Position numbers and translations under genes: made by a program | Part shown: in pieces, positions 34,681 to 46,796 of the stretch | How the letters are laid out: each line of letters begins with the position of its first letter | Numbering within the stretch: position 1 is the stretch's first letter | The notes under the pieces: generated by a model | Told to the model about the DNA's origin: nothing | Databases searched by the model: none | Seen by the model: the letters and a program-made list of their open reading frames with translations, nothing else | Source: Helicostylum pulchrum | Lineage: Eukaryota > Mucoromycota > Mucoromycetes > Mucorales > Mucoraceae | Direction of reading: 5' to 3' | Assembly: GCA_025677825.1 (NCBI GenBank) | Contig: JAIXMO010000095.1 | Span: 1 to 56,904 of the forward strand | DNA: 56,904 nucleotides

Positions 34681-34699
34681 AAGACAGCAATAAAAAAAA

Positions 34700-35260
34700 G
34701 AAATAACTATTCGTAAGTCACTCTTTACAACCATCACGAATATATTTCAACACAACTGTATTTAAAATATGAAGACAGTAAACTTATTTAACTATACCTT
34801 TTCTCTTTATTCGACACCAAAAACAGGTGTATGTATGGAAGTAGTTCCGTTACTAGTAGAAAATACACCTAGTTACTTTCTTTACTTCAATTTTTATATT
34901 CAACTCTGTGTTGCTATACTAAACTTGATTTACGGGTTTTAATTATTAATTAAAAAAGACAAATAATTCGATAGAAGTACAGCAGAAACAGCTAAAAAGG
35001 CTACAACATTGAAAGATTTAAGTCAACAATCACAGCGAAATATTATTCAAACGGTTATCTTTAAAAAATTTAAAAGAAATTCCAATACAAAATATTACAT
35101 AGTGAATCTATAAATCTTAAGAGCTAATGTTGTCTCCCAGAGGAAGTTTGATTTCTATATTGCCTGGAATATATCTTTTCGATACGTATGCTGGAGGCAT
35201 TGAAGGGATAGGCATCAAGTATAGGATTTATCAAGTGTCAAAAAAAGGTAGTTAGTCTGA
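34700..35260. other. Gene-poor stretch with short coding-like fragments
   Basis: A plus-strand run at about 34963-35113 reads FDRSTAETAKKATTLKDLSQ... to a stop. A minus-strand run at about 35225-35120 reads YLMPIPSMPPAYVSKRYIPG... ending LPLGDNISS-stop. Neither has a start, domain or splice partner I can place. Both look like gene debris. Confidence 0.3.
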
Positions 35261-35269
35261 TGTCTATAC

Positions 35270-35480
35270 GCTATCACAGTCGGGTGGACCACGTTTGAAC
35301 ATTCGAACATTAGTAACAGGCGCTCTTTTGCTTTAAGAAGAACATTATCATTTCGTACGGACATAAAAGAAAAGATATACATAAAAGAAAGAAAAAGTGA
35401 TCTTCTTTTAAATTATTTTTATAAAAGTACATGTCTACAACTTGTTGTTGTTACGTCGCATATTTTTTCCTGAACGTGTA
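35270..35480. repeat. Dispersed repeat copy (related to 14010-14260 and 11080-11260)
   Basis: Carries the ordered blocks CAGTCGGGT, AACATTCGAACATT, CTTTAAGAAGAACATTATC, GTACGGACAT, AAAAGTGATCTTCTTTTAAA and GTTGTTACG shared with 14010-14260. Noncoding. It marks the border between the relic zone and the GNAT gene. Confidence 0.45.
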
Positions 35481-35925
35481 AGTAGAACGTGTACCAAGTT
35501 AAATTCCCCTCTGTAAATTCGCAATGAGATCGTGACAAAGGTCAAATCGAAAGCACAAGTTAGTATTTCTTAGACGACACTTCGAGATAATTATAAATAA
35601 AATAAAAAGGACGATAAGCTACCAAATTATTGCTGTATCAAAGGGAATCGAAAATTTGATTCGAGCAATGACATTGTTCTGAACTATGATATTACTCTTG
35701 GTTGTTTCAAATTGTCGTGTCTAACTACAACGCTGAATTTGTGATATAGTTTTAGAGTGATAAAAGTTTTTTTTTTATTCATATTGAGAAATTAAGGCTG
35801 ATAAGAAATGTGGCACAAAGGGGGAAAGGATTAATAGGAGTCACCTCTGATTTGAGCTAGTTTTAAAACTTTAAAAAATGCATAAATTTTTATCCTTTTC
35901 GTTTGTTTCTCTTACAATAAACGAA

Positions 35926-36444
35926 ATGAAGCTCACTTACACCCCTGCTACGCTTACCGATTTAGACATTGTCAATCAATACGAACAAGTCTCTTATCAC
36001 CCCGATGAAGCAGCTTCCAGAGAACAATTGGAACGTCGTATTGGATACGCGTCTGAATCAGGCCCCGAGTTATTTTTGGTAGCTCGAGATACTGAAACTG
36101 ACCAAGTCATTGGGTTTCTGTGCAGTACTTTAACTAGTGGAGATTTGGTGACAGATGAATCCATGAGTGTCCATGAAGATAATGGAAAAACGATTTGTTT
36201 ACACAGTGTATGTGTTTCACCTGACTATCGTAAACAAGGTATTGCTACTAAACTGATGACGAACTGGATTGAGCAAGTTAAACAAGTCAATACAAAAGAA
36301 GAAGAAAAGAAATACAAGCGTATCGCGTTATTGAGTCGACCTAATTTGATTGGACTTTATGAAAATGTAGGGTTTAAAAATATTGGTGTTAGTAAAGTAG
36401 TTCATGGACCAGAACCTTGGTTCGATTGTATTTTAGAGCTTTAA
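35926..36444 (+). CDS. GNAT-family N-acetyltransferase (AANAT/polyamine acetyltransferase-like)
   Basis: 172 aa. It resembles the arylalkylamine/polyamine N-acetyltransferase branch of GNAT enzymes (as in yeast Paa1), which move acetyl from acetyl-CoA to an amine. Seen: an N-terminal YTPATLTDLDIVNQYEQVSY; a mid segment GFLCSTLTSGDLVTDESMSV then HEDNGKTICLHSVCVSPDYR, the last matching the H-S-V-x-V motif; KQGIATKLM, the Q/R-x-x-G-x-A acetyl-CoA loop; and LYENVGFKNIGVSKVVHGPE then PWFDCILEL at the C-terminus. I prefer the ATG at 35926 to the one at 35878, because the 16 extra residues are hydrophobic and outside the family. The gene converges on the NTO1-like gene with only 26 bp between stop codons. 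Substrate inferred, not shown. Confidence 0.87.
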   Translation: MKLTYTPATLTDLDIVNQYEQVSYHPDEAASREQLERRIGYASESGPELFLVARDTETDQVIGFLCSTLTSGDLVTDESMSVHEDNGKTICLHSVCVSPDYRKQGIATKLMTNWIEQVKQVNTKEEEKKYKRIALLSRPNLIGLYENVGFKNIGVSKVVHGPEPWFDCILEL

Positions 36445-36470
36445 AATAAAATATTTTTTATTTATTTTTT

Positions 36471-39400
36471 TCAACACTTTTTAAAAACAGCACGAATTTG
36501 TGGCATTGGATCTTTATGAATTAATTCACAAGCATACTTGTACCCGTTTCGAACTTCTTTTATACGGTATGCTTTTTTAGTCCTTTTGGCTAATAAGATC
36601 ATATCCGTATCAATCTTGCTATCACCAAATGGATATATGTATTCCCTTTCAACCCAACCCCTAAAATAGATGTATTAAAAAAAGGAATCTTAATAATGAA
36701 TAACATTAAATATATATGAATATATAGCGTAATGCTTATACGTATTTACCATGTATGGGCTTCACTCACTTGAAGAAATTCTACTAGTACTTTATCAGAA
36801 TCATCTTTTAGCAAAAGTAAATTCTCTGGAATATCCTTTCTCTTTTTTATATCAACAATCTAAACAGACATGTATATTAGTAAATAGATTAAAAAAATGG
36901 CATTTCACTTACAGTAGCAGGATGAGGAGGAAATCCACGTACGCGAGCCCAAACGAGTTCACCGTGCTCAAATTTTACTTTTCGATCTACAGAACTTGGT
37001 TGGCTGGAACTCCTTCTCTTTTGTGCAGTATTTTTTGATTTCTTTGCGGATTCATGTACAGATCTGGATACTTTACTGGTCTTCACTGGATGGTTCATGT
37101 CTTTAGTAATAGACCGAGAACGTAATGCGCGCTTATTATTTTCCGTTCTACTACGCGTGACACGCACTACCTTTGGTTTCGCTTGCTCGCTCTCTGGAGA
37201 ACTAAACTTGGCCTTCTTTGTCGGTTCATCTATCATACCACTATTCGTCCTCTTTAAAGATAATCTCCTGCCTGTATCTATTGCATCTAAACTGCTCGTG
37301 TCTTCTATTTTCATATCCGGTTTTTTAGTTAAATCATCACCATATGAAAATATTTGGTCGTCCACAGCAACATCTAAAAATCCTTTAGACCCAATCTTTA
37401 AACCTTGATGGCTTATACGAGCTGTTTCTAATAGTTCATACATGGCCTTTTCCAGACGTTGCGCTAATTTATAATATAAAGTATCCTTCTTGTTGTATAA
37501 CATACTGTTTTTCCAAATCAAGGATAGATCGGCTTCAAATTCGTCCAAGGTGAGGTAAAGGTGAGAAGATAGTTTTTCGATAATGTCGTTGAATGACATG
37601 GGAGTCTTTATAATGTCGTGGTAATCTGATGCTATATCTTTTGTCACTGGGTATCTAAATAGCTCCTTCTTATCCAACCTATAATAAAATGGTTAGAACG
37701 GGGGGGGGGGGTTTAAAAAAATGATAATGATTGTATATACTTGCTCTATTAATTGATCAAGCACCGGTTGAATGACAAGTTCAATAGGATACAAAATCAT
37801 TTCAAGGTATGCTTTTTGTTTCCTTATTTTATCCAACTTGTACTTTTCACGTTTTTGAACTTGTTCTGATAATAATCTTAATTTATCAAGGTCTGCTCGT
37901 AACATAATCATGGACTAATGAAAAAAAAAAGAGTCGGTAAAATATATAAAAAGGGTATAGCTATCACTTACAGATGCTTTATGTGCTTTTTCTACTTCGG
38001 ATTGTTTAAGTTGAGAAGCAGATGCTGTCCAAGGCTACACATATACAAGGTGTTAGTATGATACTTTCAAATTATCTGTATACCCCTTTATATATATATA
38101 CCTCTAAATGCAATCTCTTCAACAATGGAGCACCTCTTCGAGACTCTCTCTTTAAAGACCAATATCTACAAATACTCGCAATGGCAAGTGGTTTCTTCTT
38201 TAAATGAGTAGCTTGAAGTACCTTTCTTAAATTTTCTAGTTTGTGCAAAATATAATCCGGAGCGATTGGAGCGCCAGCAGAATATTCATGTTGATGAGCA
38301 CGAGCAGCCTTCGATGCAGGTAACAGTTGAGTGACAGCCTGCTGTCTACGTTGCTTTTTATTATTTTTAGCATCATTTGTTGGTGTATGTAGTGTGACAT
38401 CCAGATCATCCTGATCGTTTTCTTCATCTATATATCTTTTTTTAGGCATTGCGTTCATTTTCTTTCTCTTTGGATCTGTAAACCATCGTTGTGCGTCCGC
38501 TACTGTTTTATCGACATTGATAATCTCCCTATAATCTTTTGGTGTATGTCGATCGCAGTATGCTTTTAAGGCTACACCGTCGTAATGCGTTCCGTGTAAT
38601 TTCATACGCATACATAATCTAGCCCAACGTGCACAAGTGACATGGAACGCAACAAAGCAATGTTTATTATCACATTGAATACAGGCGCCGTGTCTTTTAC
38701 GACATATATAACACGTTAATTTCCATCTACTCTTGGGCACATTTTCGATATTATCGATGGGTTCCATATAGACACTGTTACTGAGACCAACTTCAGGTAT
38801 CCAAATGGCACATAATAAATGACCCCATTGATTTGTTGTAGTCTGTTTTAATGCACCGCCTTCACCAGGACAGAATATACAGGAAACTGGATTTTCAGGA
38901 GATACCATACATTTTCTGCATAACCATTGTCCTTCGGGAATATATGGAATACCATAACAATCCTGATGTACGGCTAAATTACAACCATCACAAAATACTA
39001 TGGCGTTACTGTTTTCACATTCACTGTCGTCACATATTGCGCATGTTGAATCTTCTGGTAAAGCTGGTTCATCGTTTGTCTTTTTCGGTAACCCTTTTGT
39101 CTTAAAAAAGAAAAATGAGTAAGAAAGAAATTTATGCGCATAAGTTTTAAATAAAAAAAAAAGGATAAAATACTTTACTAAATCAAACCATTCCTTTTCT
39201 AATTGATCAATAATGTTTTCAAACAAGTCACAAGATATTTGACCAAGGTTTTCTTTTTGGCGTTCACTGTTATAAATTTGCAGCCATGCTTCGTCTATTA
39301 TAAAAGAGGTTCGTTAGAAAAAAAAAAGGTGCGTTTTTTTTTAATATGAAAAAAAAAACCTTGTTCATCCATATCGTATTCTACAGTTTCAAACAATTCG

Positions 39401-39800
39401 GATTCAGTGGGTTCTAAAATACAATATGGGGATTAAAAATTTATATAAGAGCTTTTTTTTTTTAGTTACCAATGTAACGGATATAATGATTCTCAGGTCT
39501 TTGAAATGATTCTGTTGTAGGACTAGTCGAATCGATCTTTTTAAATGAAACGATGGGTAATTTATGAACAGGAGTTAATAATTCGCCTTCATGACCTTGT
39601 TGCTTTTCAGTGGAATTTAACACTGTAGACTCTAAAGGTTGATTAAGAGGTTGTACACTTCTGGTGATGGGTAAAGGTTCTTTAATATTTAAATCAGGAA
39701 AAAAATCTTTATATGAACATTCTTCTCTTGGTTTATCTTCAAATGAGGACAAAGGATCGTTTGGGTACTTTCTAGGTCGACCTCTTCTCTTGTTTTCCAT
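36471..39800 (-). CDS. NTO1: NTO1/BRPF-like PHD-bromodomain-PWWP chromatin reader
   Basis: 932 aa from nine exons (39800-39470, 39413-39360, 39294-39179, 39100-38102, 38034-37972, 37914-37745, 37678-36913, 36859-36750, 36660-36471), summing to whole codons. Order: AT-hook-like KRRGRPRKY start; enhancer-of-polycomb-like N-region with DEAWLQIYN; PHD finger (CAICDD...FCDGCNLAVHQDCYG, about 188-235); extended PHD (CIFCPGEGGALKQT...CYICRKRHGACIQCDNKHC, to about 340); coiled-coil; bromodomain (about 560-670; RYPVTKD, DYHDIIKTPMSF, NSMLYNKKDTLYYKLA); basic linker; PWWP (HGELVWARVRGFPPHPAT). This is BRPF1 architecture. The family scaffolds MYST acetyltransferases (NuA3, MOZ/MORF) on methylated H3. 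Joining exons 6 and 7 in frame requires a GC donor at 37744. It may read the marks written by SET2 in this window. Confidence 0.92.
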
Positions 39801-40401
39801 TATGTACAGTTATTTTTTATTCTTCTTCCTTCCTTGGAAAGAAAAAAAGAAAGAGAGAAAAGATAGAGAGAGAAAGAGGGAATAAAAAACGAAGGATGTT
39901 TAAAATGATCCAATCATAAAAAATGAGTTAGCGGGACTTTTTTTTTTCTTTCTCTGTGTTCCCCATAGAAACGAACCCTTTTTTTTTTTGAGCGCTACTG
40001 TGGTAACAGATTAAAAAAATAAGAAAATATGAAAAGTTAATAATAAGCAATTATAAAAGTATTAGGTAAGATACAATTGAAAGCCCACATTCCGGTTTAC
40101 AAGGTTCAGCTATTATAAGTTGGCATTTTTTTGATAGGTATTTAATTTAATTACGTGTTTTTCGCGTCAAAGACTATAATAAGCAATGATAGGTCAACAT
40201 CCTCGCTACTTTTTTATTAAAAAAGAATTCACTACGAAAGTTTTTTTTTTTATCGTCCGTGGTAAATTATTATCAATAAAGGGATCGACAAGTCAAGTAT
40301 GTCAGGGTACCCGCAAATCAGGATTACAATAAAGAAGGTTAGACCCTTTAAGTACAATGTAATTTTTTTTTAAAAAAACAGGTTTATTTTAACAAACATT
40401 T
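39801..40401. other. Intergenic spacer
   Basis: 600 bp. The first 100 bases upstream of the NTO1 start are purine-rich on the plus strand (GAAAGAGAGAAAA...). The rest is AT-rich without an ORF. A poly-T/A stretch at 40363-40377 lies just past the next gene's stop. Confidence 0.4.
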
Positions 40402-41610
40402 CTAGCATAATTTCGCACAGCCAAATGATCTTGCACCGACATGACCAATAAAGCCGATATATTGTATATCAATATTATCAGACTCCTGGGTTGCTCGTAA
40501 TAACTTGATTAGTACATATTTTCCTGATCTAAAATTAAAGGGGGTTTAAAATACTACATATTTTTGAAATACGCACGTAATATATACCTGTCAACTAGGT
40601 CAATAACACACGGCTCATCTTCTTCTAGTGTAAACCATGCTACAGGATCTGTAACATCTAGTTTACCATTAAGTGATTGCTTTTCTTGTACGTAATTGTC
40701 ATATTGCTCTTTGGTAAAGTGGTCAAAATAGGCAGTTTCTTTGTAATGATGTCAGTGCATTCTATAGTTTACATCATTGTGTTGTTACTTACCAAATACG
40801 TTTATTTTTTTATGCGTGACAAATATTAAACCTTCTTTACAAGGTGCTGTAAAACTACATTACACATGAGTTTTTTTTTCAAAAAAAGCTTGATCCTTTT
40901 CTCTCTTTCTTACCCGTGTTGTGGTACTTTAATAACCATTTTCGAAATTGAGCAACTTGTGTCCGAAATTAATCCACTTTCAACAAATCCACAATATTGA
41001 GATAAAATATTAACTACTCCTTTTCTACCCGAGCTGAGTATATTGATTTTAATGAATATAAACTCTATTTATCGCGTTTTTTTTATACAATGTAATTTTA
41101 CCAGTAAACAGAACCATCATTTGATAGTATATTTTCAATTCCATACAATGCTCTAAAGTAAACTACTTTTAGCCGGTACTTTAAAAATTAACTAACTAGC
41201 TTTTTTTTTTACCCGTATTGTCCACCATCATCAAATACGACGTCAAAGTCCAACATATGATGTATATCATTACAAAGAGGACCTGTATCCACAGCACGAT
41301 CATCTATACAATTTTGACTGTACATGAAACGAGAAGTAACAGGACCTATATGGTCAATATGGTCAGATTGGTCTTGTGTATCGATAGTAGGTCTGGGGGG
41401 CTGTCTTCTTCTCCACCTAGGAGGTTGTAAAAGCCTTGTTTCCGTAGATAAAATACGAAGATGGTTTGTGTCACTAATAGCAAGCGCTGCGGTACCGGGA
41501 GAGTTTGCTATTTCGTCAAACAAAGATGCTGTTAAAATAGGTGATACAGAAAATGCAGAAGACGGCATAAAATCTTCTAGTGTAGAACTATAATTATCAA
41601 TGACTGGCAT
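40402..41610 (-). CDS. Conserved hypothetical protein, possible galactose-binding-like beta-sandwich
   Basis: 302 aa from six exons (41610-41213, 41152-41102, 41033-40914, 40854-40793, 40738-40588, 40528-40402), all in phase. The N-terminal about 100 residues are low-complexity with a PPRWRRRQPPRP patch. The C-terminal about 170 residues look folded: GIENILSNDGSVYCSGRKGV, CSISKMVIKVPQHGFTAPCK, EGLIFVTHKKINVFETAYFD, and RSGKYVLIKLLRATQESDNI then DIQYIGFVGHVGARSF. The order (new-strand/missing-residue phrase, surface KYVLIKLL, then IQYIGFVG at the end) recalls F5/8C or DOC-like beta-sandwiches that bind ligands or proteins. That is an inference from pattern, not a match. Function unknown; exon structure well supported. 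Confidence 0.7.
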
Positions 41611-41873
41611 ATTTTATTTTATTTATTCGATTGTTAAAAAAAAGAAGAGAAAAAAAAAGAAATTATATAAACGTCAATTGTTCATAACTTTTGGAAGTGA
41701 AGGTACGGTGACTGCTGAAGGGTGTTCGGTCTTTTTTTTATCTGGAACAGCAATCCTGCAAAAAAAAAAAGATTTACATATATTAAGCGCTTTTGTTTCT
41801 CCCTGCCCCTTTTGCATTTTTTTTTTCATGGAACAAACAAAAACGATATTTTTAGGAATAAACAAATAATTTA

Positions 41874-43668
41874 TTAAATAATTTTCTGTTTCTTTTGAGT
41901 GTTAAAGAAATACCGTACAATATTCCAAGTACCATAACTGAAACAAATGATAAAACTCGTTACAAAAGTATATAAATCGATATTATTTGCTTTGATAAAT
42001 GACATATTTCTCTTTACATCCATACGATACTCTAATTTACCATCCTTTTGTACAAACAACACTTCTTCCACAACATCAGCTCCTCTGACAACCCCTCTTT
42101 CTGATTTAATTTGGACTAGTGCTTTAAATCGATTAATATTGAATTGAAATTGACCATCTGCGTCCTTTGCTACACGGCCAATAATGTTGTTTGCATTAAT
42201 CTGTGATTCTTGTCGATTTAAAAATAACCCGATACCGTTTTTTTCAGACGTTACAGCCGCACTATCTTGATCACCAAAAAATGGGTAAACGACAACAGGG
42301 ACACCTGCATAAGAAGATTCGTACAGCGATCCAGCTCCACCATGAGTAACGAACATACGCGTGGATGTATGTTGTAAGATAGCCATTTGAGGTGCCCAGT
42401 TTAAAAACAAGATATCTTTACCTCCTTGACGAAAACTTTGGACATCATAGGTTGTGTTTGACTGTGTGGTAATATAAGACGGAAACATATCATATTCACC
42501 ACGCGTGGCCCAAATGATACCATCAATAAGTTTGGATTCAAGAGATTCTAAAAGACCGGTCAAGACTAAAGTACCATCTGATTCTGAACCTAGTACTAAT
42601 TGACCAAATGCGACGTACGCTACTCGTCTATGAGTAGATAGAAACTCTTCAATCTCTGGTGTTAAACTGGAATGAGATTTGAGAACGATTGGACCAACAA
42701 ATTCTATCAAGGGGCCTACTGGTCTTCCTTGTTCAAAGCCAAATGCAGTATTTACGAGTTTCACAGTATCCTTATATTTCTTGTACAAGTGAAGAACTGG
42801 TTTTACACCAAGAGATTTCAGCATTTTGTTTTCATTTATGATACTAGATCGTAACTTAAAAGCGTATCGAGCAGGATTAATGAATTTAAAAATGATGCGA
42901 TCTTTTAGTGACATGAATTCTGTTGTTGGTATTTTCAGGTTGATAAGACCATTATTAATATAAGGTGCGGAAGCATCTATTACACTGTTGTTAAAAAAAA
43001 ATCCCTCCCCCTTTCGTGTCATTTTAAATGTTTTTTTTTACCTTCACCTTGCGGAAATGAGGATGTAACCATAAATATAATTTTTTCACTAACCGCTGCT
43101 TCAATACAAGGTCTACTCAAATTATCGCATACAAGTAGATCAATCTGATTTTTTACTATGTGTTCTTTAATCGTTAAAAAGTCTATAAATTGTGTTAGCA
43201 ATACGCTATTAGCGAGAAGCAAAGAGTAATGCTATATTTACCTTTAGAAAAAGTAGCAGCGTTTGCATCAATGACAGTTTTCATCCCTGTTAAAAAATCC
43301 GGAGTTGAAAGAATGCCTATGCCTTTCTCTCTCTGTTCGTCATCTTTAGTTAATCGAATAGAATCGGTTATTATGGATGGATAATTTTTTGTAAACTTTA
43401 CTTGATCCTCCTAAATATAAGGTTAGTACAAGGTTTAGAACATGTGTGTACAAATATTTACCTTTGTCAAAAAAAATGTGTTGTGACCTCGACGTGATAA
43501 TTCGTCGAGTATCTCAATAACCCAAGAAACATGCGACGACCCGCCGTAAAAGCAACTAAACATGATGTTTTTTGGAATTCTGAAATCCTGGGAGATAATA
43601 AACATGGAAGAAGATGCAAAGCCAGTGGTTGCTAAAGATAAAATACTAATAAGGCTATATAATTTCAT
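41874..43668 (-). CDS. UDP-glycosyltransferase A (GT1 family, type 1)
   Basis: 539 aa; exons 43668-43462, 43410-43242, 43182-43042, 42976-41874. Membrane-bound family-1 glycosyltransferase. It has a signal peptide (MKLYSLISILSLATTGFASS), an N-terminal acceptor domain (NIMFSCFYGGSSHVSWVIEI; LDELSRRGHNTFFLTK), and a C-terminal UDP-sugar domain with the UGT signature FLNWAPQMAILQHTSTRMFV then THGGAGSLYESSYAGVPVVV and YPFFGDQDSAAV. The HGGxGS at about residue 383 contacts the phosphates. A TM helix (FVTSFIICFSYGTWNIVRYF) follows, and the tail KQKII fits KxKxx ER retrieval. The topology matches animal-type ER-luminal UGTs. The acceptor and sugar donor are not readable from sequence. It is the first gene of the tandem array, all on one strand. 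Confidence 0.92.
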
Positions 43669-43727
43669 TGCTGCAAAAAAAGAAAAAGAAAAAAAGAAGT
43701 TAATAATAAAATAATAAAAAGACACTG

Positions 43728-43737
43728 TATTTATATA
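43728..43737 (-). promoter_or_regulatory. TATA box of UGT-A
   Basis: On the minus strand TATATAAATA lies about 60 nt upstream of the ATG, flanked by TTTAAAC and ACAGTGTC. The same block is found before UGT-B and UGT-C. Confidence 0.5.
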
Positions 43738-44009
43738 ACTGTTTAAACGTCATATGCTATACGCCATTATTATTATGGGGGGGGGGGAAATGCACGACTG
43801 AACTGCAGATAATTTTTTAAGTACTCGTTTGTTTATGTTACAGTGACGACTTATAATGCAAGCAGGCGCAAATAAAATAATTGTCAAAATGAGATACGGA
43901 TCTAATTAGTAACAAGAGCACGTATATAGGTAGTACCAGTAGATTATTGTTATAAAAGTTTTTAAACGATAAAGTTTGTCAGATTTCGTAACTATTGACG
44001 AAGTGATAA

Positions 44010-44710
44010 ATCGCTGATGTTAGTAAATAAGAATTCTTCTATATGATCTGCAGCATACAACTAGGACATAATATTTATCTAGAATGGATCCGAGCCGTTG
44101 CTTTGAATAGATATATATTGTTTCGGTATTCAATCATTTTTTTCCTCTTAGTAAGGTTCACTAGTTTCAGATAGATTTATACCGTGATTGAGTTAAACAC
44201 CTAAATTTTGAATAAAATGCTTGCGTTGATCGTCAAGAAAGGGATAAAGTGCAGTAGGGAACACTGACATACATGGCTTCATGTAATGAACTACGCCAAC
44301 TATGTGAGGCAACGCTTTGATATATAAAATAGTCATACGAGGGACACATTTTTTTTAAAAAACAAAATGACTTGAACCGCCTTCATTACTAAACAAAATA
44401 CAGATACGGAATAAGGCCTTCTCGTCAAAGAAATTATATACAAAGAAAATTTATCGAATGAGTAACTTGTAAGTAGCCATAAAAACGAGATTAATTTAAT
44501 ACCACTCTTTTGGATTTTAATAATTTGACTAAATGCAATGTGAACCGCCCTTTTATTTTTTCTTTAAAATTTTAATCTGGGAAACTATTGTTCATGGTTG
44601 TATTAATTAAGTCAACTGGATATTCAAGAAGTCTAGAAAGTTCTAACGCAAAAAAATGAAGGACTATTTTTAAAGAACCCTTCAAATGCAAACATATCTT
44701 CCAGGCATAT
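44010..44710 (-). pseudogene. Decayed type-2 UGT (relic 1)
   Basis: Base-level similarity to the 3' half of UGT-D, in order: AAATAAGAATTCTTCTA.ATGATC (D: AAAGATGACTTCTTCTACAAGATC), GAATGGATC.GA.CC, TTGAATAGA, GGGATAAAGTGCAGTAGG, ACATACATGGCTTCATGTAA, then CACTCTTTTGGATTTTAA, TTTGACTAAATGCAATGT and CTTCAAATGCAAACAT at its far end. Indels and stops break every frame, and the central HGG region and long stretches are gone. The relic is collinear with D and on the same strand, so it is a fossil second gene downstream of UGT-B. Confidence 0.75.
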
Positions 44711-44950
44711 TTTTTTTTTGGATGTTGATGTGGTTAGAAATAAAAAATGGTCACAACGCTTTAAGGCTGTCATTGCTCCTTGGTAAAGTGACCAAAAGGC
44801 TGTTCTGTATAATTACGTCAGCACACTGAATACTTTACATTATTTTATTTTTAAGCTAGTATGCTTAATTTTTTATAGGTGATAATCTATTCTTTTGATC
44901 TTAAAAAACTTTAATCCTTTTTTTTTTTCATGGAACAAGCAATTTTTTTA

Positions 44951-46745
44951 TTAAATAATTTTCAACTTTTTTTGTGCGGTAAAGAAATAGCGTACTATAT
45001 TCCAAGTACCATAACCGAAACAAACGATAAAAATTGATACTAAAGCATAGAGATCAATGTTATTTGCCTTAACAAATGTCATGTTTCTCTTCACATCCAT
45101 ACGATATTCTACTTTTCCATCCTTTTGTACAAACAGTACTTCTTCCACAATATCAGCGCCTCTAGCAACTCCTCTTTCTGATTTAATTTGTGTTAATGCT
45201 TTGAATCGATTTATATTAAATTGAAATTGACCATCTGCGTCCTTTGCTACACGACTAATAATGTTGTTTGCATTGCTTTGTGATTTTTCTCGATTTAAAA
45301 ACAATCCAATTCCATTTTTCTCAGAGGTTATGGCTGCACTATTTTGATCATTAAAGAAGGGGTAAACGACAACAGGGACACCTGCATAAGAAGATTCGTA
45401 CAGCGATCCAGCTCCACCATGAGTAACGAACATACGCGTGGACGTATGTTGTAAGATGGCCATTTGAGGTGCCCAGTTTAAAAACAAGATATCTTTACCT
45501 CCTTGACGAAAACTTTGGACATCATAGGTTGTGTTTGACTGTGTGGTAATATAAGACGGAAACATATCATATTCACCACGCGTGGCCCAAATAATACCAT
45601 CAATAAGTTTGGATTCAAGAGATTCTAAAAGACCGGTCAAGACTAAAGTACCGTCGGATTCTTTACCGGATACGTGTTGACCAAATGCTATATAAGCTAC
45701 TCGTTTATGAGTTGACAGAAAGTCTTCAAGATCTAATGTTAAACTGGAATATGATTTTGGAAGGATTGGACCAACAAATTCAACCAAAGGTCCTAAAGAT
45801 CTACCTTGTTCAAAGCCAAATGCAGTATTTACTAGTTTTACATTATCCTTGTATTTCGAATGCAAGTGAAGGCCAGGCTTTAGACCAAGAGATTTTAATA
45901 TTTTGTTTTGGTCATTGATACTGGATCGTAACATGAGGTAAAATCGAACAGGATTGATAAGTTTATAAATGATACGATCTTTTAGTGACATGAATTCCGT
46001 GGTTGGGTTTTTCACGTTGAAAAAATCATTATTAATGTAAGGTGCAGAAGTATCTATTGCACGATTAATAAAAATACCCCCCTTATCTGAAAAATTAATA
46101 AATTACCTTGACCCTGCGGAAACGAGGAAGTAACGACAAATAATATTTCCAAACTAGTCGCTGCTTCTATGCAAGCTCTATTTACACTATCGCATATAAT
46201 TAAGTCAATTTGATTCTTTATAACATGTTCTTTAATTTTTAAATAATCTATAAATATATATATATTAGTTTAAAGAGTATAAAGCAACAAAAGTGAAAGA
46301 TACGTTATATTTTACCAGAAGAAAAAGTAGCGGCATTTGCTTCGATGAGGGCTTTAACCCCTGCTAAAAGAGACCCGGTGGAAAGGATCCTTGCAGCTTC
46401 ATTTCTTTGCTCGCCGTTTACAGTCATTCCAATAGATTCGGTTATTATAGATTGATGGTTTTTTGCAAATTTTACTTGATCGTCCTAAGTTTAAGGTCAA
46501 TTACCAGATAAAGATTTAACCTGTGCGCATATATTTACCATTGTTAAAAAAAAAGTAGTGTGACCCCGGCGAGATAATTCGTCAAGTATTTCAATAACCC
46601 AATGAACATGAGATGACCCACCGTATAAACAATTAAACATCACATTTTTTGGAGCTCTAAAATCAGGAGATATACTAAACGTAGAAGAGGAAGCAATAGC
46701 AGTACTTGCTAAAGATAATATACTAATTAGATTAAATAATTTCAT
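44951..46745 (-). CDS. UDP-glycosyltransferase B (type 1)
   Basis: 539 aa; exons 46745-46539, 46484-46316, 46247-46107, 46053-44951. Each exon has the same length as in UGT-A and UGT-C (207, 169, 141 and 1103 nt). Signal peptide MKLFNLISILSLASTAIASS; VMFNCLYGGSSHVHWVIEIL; UGT signature identical to A across NWAPQMAILQHTSTRMFVTH and GGAGSLYESSYAGVPVVVYP, then FFNDQNSAAI in place of FFGDQDSAAV. The Asp-Gln pair of the signature (DQ, usually D/N-Q at the sugar-binding site) is kept. A C-terminal TM and KLKII (KxKxx) follow. All splice sites are GT-AG. No lesion seen, so it is probably functional, perhaps with altered donor or acceptor choice. Confidence 0.92.
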
Positions 46746-46786
46746 TACTGAAAAAAATACGAAAAAAATAAAATAAAAAGATACAG

Positions 46787-46796
46787 TATTTATATA
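46787..46796 (-). promoter_or_regulatory. TATA box of UGT-B
   Basis: TATATAAATA on the minus strand about 45 nt before the ATG, in the same context (ACTGTATC, then A-rich leader) as in UGT-A. Confidence 0.5.

Noticed and set aside
36751..37408. Plus-strand frames over the NTO1-like gene
   Set aside because: Antisense to the bromodomain-PWWP exon, which is strongly supported on the minus strand.
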